Positions 21,942-32,739 of a stretch of 64,000 bases of DNA are shown here, in pieces. The stretch is from Paraescarpia echinospica (taxonomy: Eukaryota; Annelida; Polychaeta; Sabellida; Siboglinidae), in the NCBI GenBank assembly GCA_020002185.1, contig CM034541.1, positions 27,681,319 to 27,745,318 on the forward strand, in the 5' to 3' direction. Every line of letters starts with the position of its first letter. Positions within the stretch are counted from its first letter, which is position 1. Position numbers and translations under genes: made by a program. The notes under the pieces are model-generated. The model was not told the origin of the DNA. It did not search any database and worked only from the letters and a program-made list of their open reading frames with translations.

Positions 21942-22274
21942 CACACACTTGTGTAAAAAGAAGAGATCTGCAACTTGCCTAAGATATTGAAGGGATCGTA
22001 GTCTAAAATGATACATTGGTAAATTTAAATTACTGTGAAGGGTGTGGTACCTGTCCTAGATGCATAACTTTGTCAATGCGAACACGTATATTTGCAACTT
22101 ACTAATATATTTTGCAAGTGCTGAGACGACATAATGATACTATTACGGATTATTGTGATGGCATAGGGCTAGGCATGAAAAAACAAGTTCAATATTATAC
22201 TGCTATTTTGACACAACAAATCAACAAACACTGTTCACTGCTCGACAGTTTACGTTGACATTTGTTGGTGTAGG
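21942..22274. other. Spacer between the two Gypsy elements
   Basis: AT-rich; nothing recognised. Confidence 0.5.
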
Positions 22275-24033
22275 ATGCATGTTATATATGACATATCACG
22301 TGTTCCTGTTCCTGGTTAGAGGAACATGTTACAAATGCGAAAAACCAAATCACTTCGCTAGAGTGTGTAGAGCTGTCTTGGCAAACACTAATTTGGTAAA
22401 GGACGTTCCACGACAATCAGACAATGCAGGTTTATGCAACGACACATATACATTAAATCTGTACAACTGCAACGCCACGCGCACGAACACTGTCGCACCA
22501 TACATGTGTACAATTGACATTCAGAGTACACGAGTCAAGATGGAAATTGATACTGGGGCTTCAGTTTCGTTGATATCAGACAGAGACTGGGTTAGAATCA
22601 AAGAGGCTAATCCACAGCTGACACTCAGCATACGTGACGTGCCAAGTCTGCGCACGTATTCAGGCGACACAATTCAACCACTGGGGCAGGTGCTATTGAA
22701 TGTACATCACAATCGCCAACATCATACGCTGAGTGCGCTGATCGTCCCAGGGGCTGGTCCGAATCTGCTCGGACGTGATTGGCTGTCGGTGCTACGTCTT
22801 AATTGGGCTGAACTGCATAAAATGGACCAAGATTCGTTTCTTGAGCATTACCAAGCTGTCTTCACGGCAGGACTAGGCAAGCTCAAAGGAGTTACTGCCA
22901 AGTTGTACATTGATGAGTCTGTACAGCCACGGTACTGCAAACCACGTCCAGTGCCGCTCGCTCTTCGTGCAAAGGTAGAAGATGAACTAGAACGCCTACA
23001 GGCTGAGGGCGTCATTCATCCCGTTGAGTTCTCAGAATGGGCTGCTCCTATTGTACCAGTACTCAAGTCTTCAGGAGACATCCGGATTTGCGGAGACTAC
23101 AGGATCACGATAAACAAGGCAGTGAAGGTCGACAAATATCCCATTCCCAACATCGATGATCTGTTCGACAAAGTAGCTGGTGGACAACTGTACACAACGC
23201 TCGATCTAAGCAACGCTTATCAACAAGTTGTCCTCGATCAGGAGTCGCGCAAGCTAACCACAATCAACACCTCCAAAGGTCTGTTCGAGTACGAACGCCT
23301 TCCGTTTGGCGTATCTTCTGCTCCTGGAATTTTCCAACGCATCATGGAGCAACTGCTGCAGAACATTCCTATGACCGTGGTATATCTGGACGACATCCTT
23401 GTTTCTGGAAGGACACCAGAGGAGCACGACAGCAACCTGCAAATGGTGCTCACGCGACTGCTCGATACTGGAATACGGTTGCAGAAGGAGAAGTGCACGT
23501 TTCGACAGACGTCTTGCAAGTACTTGGGCCATATCATCGACAGGGAGGGCATCCACCCGACGAACGACAAGGTGCTCGCCATACAGAGTGCGCGTGCCCC
23601 GCAAAACGTGCAGGAGTTGCGCAGCTACCTTGGTCTGATCCACTATTATCACAACTTTCTGCCGAACATCAGCAACCTCTTGGCACCGCTGCATGAGTTG
23701 ACTCGATTGGACGCGAAGTGGAAATGTAGTGCGATTCACCAAGATGTATTTGAACGATCAAAGGCATTAGTGTCTTCTTCTACGGTGCTTGTGCACTATA
23801 ACCCCCGTTTACCCATCGTTGTGAGCAGTGACGCTTCTCCCTACGGCATCGGGAGCGTGTTGTCTCATCGCTTACCCGACGGCAGCGAAAAGCCAGTAGC
23901 GTTCGCGTCACGCACTCTATCTTCTGCTGAGAAGAAATATGCGCAACTAGAAAAGGAGGCGTTATCTCTTGTGTTCGGAATTACGAAGTTCCACAAGTAC
24001 CTGTCGCGAGTTCGTACTGCAATCGGATCATAA
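22255..24033 (+). pseudogene. Gypsy element 1 zinc knuckle, protease, RT and RNase H
   Basis: A 592-codon open frame whose first 22 codons are flank and LTR, not true gag. It shows a CCHC knuckle (C25, C28, H33, C38), the protease triad DTG at 99-101, reverse transcriptase from about 205 with YLDD at 377-380, and RNase H with SSDAS (D526). It leaves frame at about 24010, inside RNase H, shortly after KFHKYL, where the pol signal moves to the frame of the next ORF. The enzymatic residues up to that point look intact, so inactivation is recent or partial. Style matches the invertebrate 'K02A2.6-like' Gypsy lineage. Confidence 0.9.
22280..22322 (+). repeat. Truncated 5' LTR of Gypsy element 1
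   Basis: 43 bp identical to 25778-25820; the deletion junction is at 22322/22323. Confidence 0.9.
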
Positions 24034-25024
24034 GCCATTGTTGGGACTCTTGAAACAAGATCGACTCATATCGCCAATGTCCAGCGCACGAATACAACGT
24101 TGGGCGCTGACAATGAGCAACTACCAGTACAACTTTGAGTACAGGCCGGGGACCAGCATCAGCCACACTGACTGCCTTAGTCGTTTACCTCTGCCTGACA
24201 CACAAGAGAAAGTACCGGTTCCACAAGAAGTAGTCCTGGCATTGTCAACCATGGACGAGAGCCCGGTCACATCGGACCAGATCGAAAAATGGACGGCTCT
24301 TGACCCCGTTCTTTCACAAGTACGTCACTTTGTGGAACACGGTTGGTCTAACCAAGCACCACGAGAGCTCGATGCATACTGTCAACGAAAAGACGAATTG
24401 AGCGTACAACAAGGAGTGTTGTTCTGGGGAGCCAGAGTGATCGTGCCGCCCAAGGGACGCGATGCGCTGCTGGATGAGTTGCATAACACACACCCTGGCA
24501 TCGTCAAGATGAAAGCGCTCGCCCGAAGTTACATGTGGTGGCCTGGATTGGACATGGAGATCGAAAGATACGTGAAAGACTGCAATGTGTGTCAGCTGCA
24601 CGGCAAGCAACCGCCTGTAGCACCACTACACTCGTGGGAGTGGCCAGGTCGCGCTTGGCACCGAATCCATATTGACTATGCTGGACCGTTTGAAGGTCGC
24701 ATGCTGTTGATCATTGTGGACGCACACAGCAAATTCATCGATGCTCATGTGGTATCTACAGCAACCACGAGCATAACTCTCACCAAACTTAGGCAAACAT
24801 TCGCATATATTGGACTGCCTAACACGATCGTCTCGGACAATGGAAGTTGTTTCACAAGCGAGGAGTTTGGACAATTCTGCAGAGCAAATGACATCAGACA
24901 CATCAGATGTTCACCGTACCACCCATCAAGCAATGGTTTAGCTGAGAGAGCAGTGCAGACAATCAAGGCTGGTCTGAAGAAAACCAAAGGTAATCTGGAA
25001 GACAGACTATATACACTCTGCTAG
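23969..25024 (+). pseudogene. Gypsy element 1 RNase H end and integrase
   Basis: From about 24010 this frame carries the RNase H end (FVLQSDHKPLLGLLKQ), the connection, and integrase: the HHCC finger (ending CNVCQLH), then the DDE core with HIDYAGPF, VSDNGSCF and SSNGLAERAVQT. A stop at 25022-25024 falls before the usual end; matching protein-like sequence follows in another frame (about 25016-25130), so a one-base change is likely there. Confidence 0.88.
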
Positions 25025-25204
25025 CGAGGTACCGGATCACGCCACAGGGTACCACGGGTCGAACACCTGCAGAATTCGTACTCAAGACTTCACCTCGAAC
25101 ACGCCTGGATCTCATACGACCATCAGTTCAAGATCGCGTTCTGCAAAATAGGCATACGACAAGCAACGTCAGGACGCTCATGCGGCTGCACGTACGTTCC
25201 GAGC

Positions 25205-25623
25205 CGGAGACTGCGTCTGGGCCATGAATTTCCAAGGAAAACCTAAGTGGGTTTCGACAGTTATCGAGAACCAGCTGGGCCCACTCACGTTCACCGTACG
25301 TTTGAGTGACGGCCGCCTTTGGAAACGCCACCAAGACCATCTCAGAGAGAGACGACCCGATGAAACGGAGACGGTTGATGCAGAACAACAACAGCAGCAG
25401 CAGCAACAACAATCGGTTGTTCAACTGCCAGAAGTACTACCTCCGTCGCCAGCTATCGACGCGGAGGCGATCGCGAGTACTCGACATTCAGTGTCTACAG
25501 AAGGTTCGGAATCGAACTTTCCCAACGTCACTGTGACGGAATCTGCGACACCAAGATTGGTGGCAAGTCCCGTGAGAAGATCTACCAGAGTAGTGAAAGC
25601 ACCTATAAAGTTAAACTTGTGAA
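25205..25623 (+). pseudogene. Gypsy element 1 integrase C-terminal tail
   Basis: Open from 25224 (ATG) to TGA 25621-25623. It contains GPLTFTVRLSDGRLWKRHQD, the conserved C-terminal segment of this Gypsy lineage, then a glutamine run (CAG/CAA repeats, about 25388-25414) and the terminal STRVVKAPIKLNL. Another frame change separates it from the piece ending near 25200. Confidence 0.85.
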
Positions 25624-25764
25624 CTATAACTACAAAGTTAGTGTAGTTATCAGTGTACGTTTTTATTTGCACATTTTCTACGAGCTGTAGAACACTCTGG
25701 ACTGTTTTCTAATTTAGTTTATTTCATTCATAGAACAGTGAACTCTAATACAAGTTTGTATCCT

Positions 25765-25777
25765 AAAGAGGGAGGAA
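25765..25777 (+). promoter_or_regulatory. Polypurine tract of Gypsy element 1
   Basis: AAAGAGGGAGGAA directly before the 3' LTR start TGTTATATATG; the standard plus-strand primer position in LTR retrotransposons. Confidence 0.85.
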
Positions 25778-25906
25778 TGTTATATATGACATATCACGTG
25801 TTCCTGTTCCTGGTTAGAGGGTGGTTCCGGACTTCCGGTAATAAAATGTTTGTTCTATTTGACTACGTCAATAGTTCTCTGTAAATGTCGTACCCAATAC
25901 ACGACA
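25778..25906 (+). repeat. 3' LTR of Gypsy element 1
   Basis: 129 bp with TG...CA ends, bounded by the purine tract and the ATGCA target repeat; contains an AATAAA at about 25840. Short for a Gypsy LTR, but set by the target duplication. Confidence 0.88.
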
Positions 25907-25911
25907 ATGCA

Positions 25912-27409
25912 TATCGTTTTTTTTCACAGCAACTTTTTCTACAAACATGTCCGGTCTACTCTACGCTGCACCTGGGCACTGGACTTGGTGCGATGTTTTA
26001 CAAATGTACCATTGCTGTGATATGGATATGTATGTTAGTTTCTATATAAATATCATGACAAAATTTCATTACGAACACCGGGGACAGTCCATCACACATT
26101 CATAGAATACACAAACCTTTGCCTTAGCTTTAGGTTTACCGTGACCATCTAGCCAGATCTTACCGTCGCGTCTTGCCGAAATGACGAAAACGAAGTTGAG
26201 ACTTCAGAAGTTCAGTCAGTGACGGTGTGAAATAACAGTGCCGGAATGACTTCAAGGAAAACCTGATTATCCAGACGAATTTTAAACGACGAATTCACAC
26301 ATGGTAAGTGTGTGCCCTAAAGCCCGAGTCAATATCCAGTCTTTTTTATCAAGCGATTGTGATGTAGCCACCAGTTCTTGTGAGACACCCGAAAATAATT
26401 CAGCCCTTTAACATAGGTGGGGTGTCAACAGACGGTGCCGCTAATTCAGTCGGACGAGAATCCGTTAAGATTTTGCCGACATTCAACTTGTTTCCACATA
26501 ACAACGCATTGGTCGTAAATTTTGTTTCTTTTGAATGAAATTACATTAACATCATTAGTATTTTAGGATTATTGATTTCACTGCAACTTGAAACGGTTAT
26601 AACATATATGCGTGTTTTGAAGCTGCTACCCGTCGGGTGATTTGCGACCGATCGTTTTGACCCGGCCCGACTTCGCGTTTAGCCTTTAGGGGCACTCACT
26701 TCAACGAAAAATTAGCACATGAGCTCGATATCTGACATATTAATGAAAGGTAATATAGTAAACTGTTTATGTCTAGAACAATATTGTAAGGAGTTTAGTG
26801 TAACATTGTAAAAAAAATTACAACGAAAACAATTCTTGTTTCGTTCCCATACTTGTGAACATGTAAGTTTGATGTCGTCTTGCCAAGATAATATATTATA
26901 TTTCTACTTTTAAAATACGCAAAGAAAAACAATACTGCTGGTCCAGCTCGTGTGTCCCTAGAGCTTAGAAGACACCCGCCCTCCAATTTCGAACTTTTTT
27001 CGTTTAGGGGTTTAGGGGTACACATTTCCCAAGAACATTGTACGTGAGACCAACATCCCACACACTTTTGTTACATACAAGTTAAAGCTAATTTACTATA
27101 TTTATTACATCCTGAATTGCGTTGCTAGCAGTTTCTTGTAACATTATGAAATGATATAATAAATGTGTTCTGACATGTTCTGTTTTAGCAGAATCATTTA
27201 TTAACTATTTAATATTTAGTATTAAATTACCTTATTGTTCCATCTATAAAACTGTAATACACGTTTGATTACTGGGCTACTTAGCCTTCATTTGATCGTT
27301 GATACACTGTGCTCAGTTCAAATTACCTGTGTAGTTCACCTTGGTCAATTCATTACTTGATTATTTTTTGTAATCAGTTAATAAGTAGTATTGTCTACAA
27401 AAATGAACA
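25912..27409. other. AT-rich non-coding interval
   Basis: No supported gene or element. ORFs are short and without motifs. Confidence 0.5.
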
Positions 27410-28000
27410 CATACTAATTGATGAATTCCTCTGCTTTCGATTGCTATGTTACACACTATGATCGTTGTAAAATAATCCATATTGTTAGTAATTAATTAGT
27501 TTTGTTATTATTAATTAATTAATTAATATATTGTTATGTCTACACAAACATTTAATGCAGAACCATGCAGTTTTGATTTGCTAAATTACACTGATCACTA
27601 CAAAATGTTATCTTGTTCTATTAATTAATATTGTTCTATTAATTAATTAATGTATTTTTGTCTACTCGAATTGTAGGTATCCATTGATTGCTGAGCGCTT
27701 CAGCTTTTATTTGCTGTATTACACGCAGTAATCACTAAAACATTCATCTTGTTTTTTAATTAATTTCTTATATTAATTAATTAATTAATTAATATATTGT
27801 TCAGTCTCCACATATGATATACATAATTATATTAAATGCTGAGCTATGCAGCTTTAATTTGCCGTATTACATACTGATCACTAAATCACTAATTAATTAA
27901 TATTGATATTTTAATTAATTAATATTGTGTCCCGTCAACAAACAGTTACACTTTCGTTGTTGAGCTTCCCAGCTTACATTTGCGAGATTAAACATGATAT
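27410..28000 (+). repeat. Degenerate tandem repeat of 125-145 bp with TTAATTAA clusters
   Basis: A block resembling GCAGCTTTNATTTGCTGTAT followed by TGATCACTA recurs near 27432, 27567, 27702, 27848 and 27971. The blocks are separated by runs of TTAATTAA (27480-27530, 27620-27650, 27760-27800, 27890-27930). About five diverged units. Confidence 0.75.
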
Positions 28001-29449
28001 GTGCAACAAAATAATGATAAAATATAATTTAATTACAAAATTTCCCTCAAAATCATGCTAATTTATGCAAATTATGCCAACACAAATTAGCAAAAATTAA
28101 TATTACTTTTGACATATTTGAAAAGAAGGACTATAAATCTATTAGTGTGCCAAATTTAATTGATAATCATTGAACAGAACTGTTTTTATTATAGTTTGAA
28201 TAAAAAGATGCATGCGTTTTGGTGCCATTTTCCAGTTCACTATAAGACTAAGAGATAGGCTTACAATCTTAAACATTTGTTAACGTTTACATCTTCAAAA
28301 ATTCATATCTCGAAAAGTACTTTACCGATTTTGATATTGTTTTTACTTTTCACTTATCTTTGATAACACTATAAAACAACATATATCTGCAATTTGAAAA
28401 TTTCAGTGATATCCCTAACATAGGATACAGGCGGCACAGAATTTTAGACTATTATTAAGCCCACAATGCTTTGCGCAGGAAGGGCTTCCCCAGAAAATGA
28501 CGAAATAGTGGACGAGAAATATGGTTTCGTTGTTTGCACTCTCCAAACAGCGAGTCGTTTCCCATCGCGAGCTCCTTTCAACTTGTGTGTGTGGGGGGGG
28601 GGTGTGTGCGCGCGCGCGCGTGCGTGCGTGCGTTCGTGCATGCGTATGTGAATGCTATGCAAACAGTACACTTTACTTATCAATAATGTTTCCTATTCAA
28701 CTAGAAAGAAACTAGCAAGTCGGTACAGAAATTAAAAAACAATTAGGTAATTGGAAATGTGTAATAGTGCAGAGAAATATGGGACTTGTTTTTCATACTT
28801 CGAAATAATAATGTGTAATAATTAACAAATTACAATATGAATTATGTGTTTACAATAATTAGTCATAATGTCACCGAGAGGCGAGAGTAATTTTTATGTG
28901 AATTCTGAATGGTCTCATTGGAACATTCCATGTGAGTTGTGTTTGCATGCCCTTCTGATATGGAGATGGATAACAATTATTCAGCAAAGTCCTACAAGAA
29001 TATTGCGTCCGCTTAGTAGATACTCCCCATGGGTGGTGATGGATAGGGTTAGTAGGAGTACAATTAATTTAGGCCATCTAAGTTTAGTTACGTCCGTTTA
29101 ATCTGCTGCTCGCCAAAATCCGTGTCATTAATACCTCGCTTGAAAAAACCTTGATCTCGCATTAGAGACGGCTCTTGCCCCACTCGTGAAAACGTTGGTA
29201 AAGCAATGAAGAGAAACTGTGTATTGTTTGATCAAAATATGAACAGTCAGGTTTGTAAAAATATATACATGTGATGAATGGTACATTAAATATTTGTTTG
29301 ATTAACATATACAAATAAAAACGACTCCGCATACTTGTAAAATATTATTTTCAGCTTTATGCCGTGCATAAGTCATAACAGTCACAGCCCAGGCAATATA
29401 TCGACCTTTACTGTTATGACTTATGACATAAATTACATAAACGATAATA
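28001..29449. other. AT-rich non-coding interval with a CG/GT-rich simple repeat
   Basis: A G-run and (CG)n/(TGCG)n tract lies at 28590-28650. A 77-codon ORF at 28868-29101 has no recognisable motif. No other signal. Confidence 0.5.
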
Positions 29450-30777
29450 CACTAAACCAGTGTTTCCCAAAATGGGGGTATCCCCGGGGGGCCGTTTGGC
29501 AATTTCAGGAGGATGACGCCTCGTGAAAGTAATTTGTGTACTATTAAACGTACCTGTCCTCACGCTTGATATTCGCAAAACGCGCAAATCAAATAGTTAC
29601 GCAGAATATGTGAGCTTTCTTTGGACATCAAAGAACAAGTGATCCAGGAAATCAAAAGTGCTGGTTTGTTCAGCATCCAACTTGACGAATCGACAGATGT
29701 TCAGTGCTACTCCCAACTGATGGTGTTCGCCAGGTAGTTCACCATGGAGACCTGAAGGAAGAATCTACGTGCGGTGTGTACAGACGGGGGCCATGCAATG
29801 CTTGGATCTCAGTCAGGATTTGTAATCGTTGTCAAACGAAAAAACCCACGTGCCTTCTTACTTCATTGCATGATACACAGACAGGCCCTTTCGTCAAAGA
29901 TACTACCACAGGCGCTCCTGGGAATCCTTGACGCAGTCATAAAAACTGTGAACTATGTGAAAGCAAGTAGTGTCAACTCACACCTGTTCAAGAAACATTG
30001 TCAGGAAACTCTTCTGTTCTATGCACAAGTCCGCTGGATCTCCACCCCTCAGAGAGGAAATCAAGCTCTTCCTCAGTATCCAGAACAAAGTAGATCTTCG
30101 TTCAGTCTGGACAGAAGATGGATGGGCACTACGACTAGCGTACCTCGTCGACATCTTTGGACAGCTCAACAATCTGAACGTTGAACTTCAGGAGAAAGTT
30201 GTTGAAAAAATCAAAGCTTTCGTGCGCAAGCTGGAGAATTGGAGGCGCAAGATTGGCTTAGAGACCATTTCGCAATGTTGGAAACGGTATCAGAAGTCGT
30301 CGAAGACACTGGTGAAACAACACAGCGTTTTACTATTGAGCACCTGAAAGCACTGGAAGTGGAATTCACAAGATACATCCCGGGGATATCTAGTCAAACA
30401 GCTCGGTTGTTGAGGAATCAATACAACGATGCAGCACAAACAGAGCTTCTTGGTCTCCATGAAGAGTCAGGTGCTAAATATTCTGGTCATCCGTGGAAGT
30501 TACCTACCCTAACTTGCGTGACTTTGCCCTGCGTCACATGCTACCATTCGCTTCAACCTACCGCTGTGAGGCGACGTTCTCTGATCTCGTACACATTAAC
30601 AACAGTATCTTTGTGAAAATGACTTAAAATAAAGGTGTATTTGCCTCTAACTGGCTTTTAGACGTTAGAGTAAACATTGGTTATATTAGATTTATTATGA
30701 TTGGTGGGGGCCGTTGTGATGATTGTCTGAGAAAATGGGATCGTACAGCAAAACGTCTGCGAAACACTGCACTAAAT
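29450..30777 (+). mobile_element. hAT (Charlie-like) transposon 1 with 8-bp target duplication
   Basis: The element runs 29458-30769 (1312 bp). Its left end CAGTGTTTCCCAAAATGGGG and right end (complement CAGTGTTTCGCAGACG) share the 9-bp terminal inverted repeat CAGTGTTTC. Flanks CACTAAAC (29450-29457) and CACTAAAT (30770-30777) form an 8-bp target duplication with one mismatch, as expected of hAT elements. It carries transposase remains. Confidence 0.92.
29600..30640 (+). pseudogene. hAT-Charlie transposase remnant (ZBED5/SCAND3-like)
   Basis: Broken pieces in three frames: LFSIQLDESTDVQCYSQLMV (about 29668-29735), RAVCTDGGHAMLGSQSGF and LLHCMIHRQALSSKILPQAL (29774-29930), the helical region LAYLVDIFGQLNNLNVELQ (about 30137), and a C-terminal piece near 30480-30600 that resembles the hAT dimerisation region. 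These are the DESTD, CTDG and HCxIHRQAL landmarks of Charlie-type transposases and their domesticated relatives. The BED finger is missing, and frames break near 29735, 30000 and 30480. A dead internally deleted copy rather than a host gene. Confidence 0.85.
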
Positions 30778-31364
30778 AATGGCAAACCAATCACGTTTAT
30801 TAACACTAGTAGCTACTAGTTCAACATTGAAGACGTCAGACGGGCGAGGGAAAACTAACACCAAGTTCAAGGTAAGGATTTTTGAATCGTGCTTCAATTT
30901 ATGGAATTGCCAACATTTTGTTATCGGGGGACTGGACAATAATGGACTGGTGGCAGGCTCCACTGTAACATTCTAAAAACATACCTTTTTCGCTCACTCA
31001 GTTAGGCAATGCTGCAACCGCATGGCACATCATTATAATCCAGGTAAGTTATTACTTAGCACAACATGTTTGGACAACACACACGTATTTACTTGTGCAA
31101 AGTGTGGGGTAACGGAGTCCGTATCCAGTGCTGCAGAGACTGTGCCAGTGGCGCGGTGTTGGCAAATTTTCCTTTATAACTAAAAACAGGCACTCCAGTT
31201 AGACGTCATTCATTAGATTAGTCCACAGTTCAACTGTTCATCCTCCATTTTTAATGTGTTACGGCAATGAAGAGATTGAGCACTGTAGATTTCGTATACA
31301 GTTTTCAGAAGACATCATGACTTAGAAGAAGGTTAAGTTACGACCGCGCAGCGACAACAAATGT
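30778..31364. other. Non-coding spacer
   Basis: Nothing recognised. Confidence 0.5.
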
Positions 31365-32057
31365 TCAACAGCACCCCCTGTACAAAAAGTTTTCAACAGC
31401 AAACCCTGTACAACAAGTTTTCAACAGCACCCCTCCCACGCCCCCGCCCCACCCCTGTCTTCCGATGAGTTACGACGGCGCGGCAGCGAACAATTTTCTA
31501 CACCATTTGGTTTGGCTGCTAGTGGACGTTTTTGTGCCCCATTAGACTACCCTCTACACTCTCTGGACACGCCCTTGGTGTGTGTGTGTGTGCGTGCGCG
31601 TGCGCGTGTGCGCGTGTGTGTGCGTGTGTGTGTGCGTGTGCGTGTGCGTTTATTTCCAATACATGGTGTAAACGACTCGAGTTTTAATATTGTATTCTTC
31701 GCTCAAAATAACTTTTGGAACAACTTGTTTGCATAAATATGATTAAACATATGGTAAATATTTAGGATATGGATATCTTATGGAAGAGATTGTCCAGTTT
31801 TTTTTTTTAAACTATATTTTCCTATTGCGTACGGCGAAAGTTGGGGCCCCAAACAAGATTACTTTCGTTGTATACAGATAATGACAGATCCCGCCGCCGC
31901 TGAACAGCCTTGACCATGGCCGGTACGGACTCGATCGACGTGGCGTGTTTTGGCGTGTATGTTTCGCTTCGAGTTATTTCTGAGGTTGTATTGAAAGTAG
32001 GTATTTTGATCTTCACTCTAGTTTTGTTGTGGATATGTACAAACCGTGTAGTAGTAC
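31365..32057 (+). repeat. Unidentified dispersed repeat, copy B (plus)
   Basis: Same block order as copy A (15948-16705) in the opposite orientation: CAACAGCACCCC repeats, GATGAGTTACGACGGC, a (TG)n tract (31578-31650), GTAAACGACTCGAG, the 70-bp module (31779-31850) and an ORF-like segment (31910-32107) whose start encodes MAGTDSIDVACFGVYVSL. Both copies keep the DSIDV.CFGV reading, with differences at several codons. Confidence 0.8.
31578..31650 (+). repeat. (TG)n/(GCGT)n microsatellite in repeat copy B
   Basis: TGTG with GCGC interruptions; at the equivalent place in copy A the complementary tract is present, so it belongs to the family. Confidence 0.9.
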
Positions 32058-32739
32058 AACACGTACACGGAGCTAAAGTAAAAGACACGGTCTTTCACCA
32101 TCCATAGTCATTTATGGAAAATTATTTTTAAATCAATTATTATGTAAATATATCATTATAAATATAATATTTGGTTGGGATTTAAACATGTTAAATACAC
32201 ATGTTATCATTGTGTCTAAAGTCCAGGCTCTGAAATCATGTACCTTATATTTATATAATCACACAATAACAGAAACAATTTCAGTCCATGTAAATTTTTT
32301 AGTTGGATATTGTCTTTTATTGGTAATATCAAGCCGGCATCAGCCATCACACTTTACTTGTGATGCAATATTTTTATTTGTTTCAGCACAAAATAAAAAA
32401 ACAATAACATCGTTTTATGACAAAACTCAACACGTCTTACGTATTATCCTGGCGGTATCTGATTAACACGATTTAAAAAAAAGTAATACTTAAAGGTCTT
32501 AATATTTTGCTAGCTAAGCGTATTACAATATAGATGAAAATATGATTTATAACACTAATCTGAGTAATCATCAAAGAAATTCTACTATGCCGTTCAAGAA
32601 TAAGCCGAGTCCAATTGTATCATTATTAATATGGCATCACAAACACAATGTCCGGTTGAATAGTGATGCTTTGTGTATTTAATGAAATGCGTGTATACAT
32701 AGTTAATGTGATGAGCAAGTGCTTATTTTCTTCTATATT
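32058..32739. other. AT-rich non-coding spacer
   Basis: Nothing recognised. Confidence 0.5.

Larger units (their letters stand above)
22275..25911 (+). mobile_element. Ty3/Gypsy element 1 with 5-bp target duplication
   Basis: The element spans 22280-25906, flanked by the direct repeat ATGCA at 22275-22279 and 25907-25911. Order of domains: gag zinc knuckle, protease, reverse transcriptase, RNase H, integrase, C-terminal tail, purine tract, 3' LTR (129 bp). The 5' LTR keeps only its first 43 bp (22280-22322), identical to the first 43 bp of the 3' LTR, and is joined directly to the zinc knuckle. The rest of the 5' LTR, the primer-binding site and most of gag are deleted. Two frame breaks lie in the pol region. 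Confidence 0.93.

Noticed and set aside
23238..23742. Two minus-strand ORFs of 114 and 162 codons
   Set aside because: Antisense to the Gypsy reverse transcriptase.
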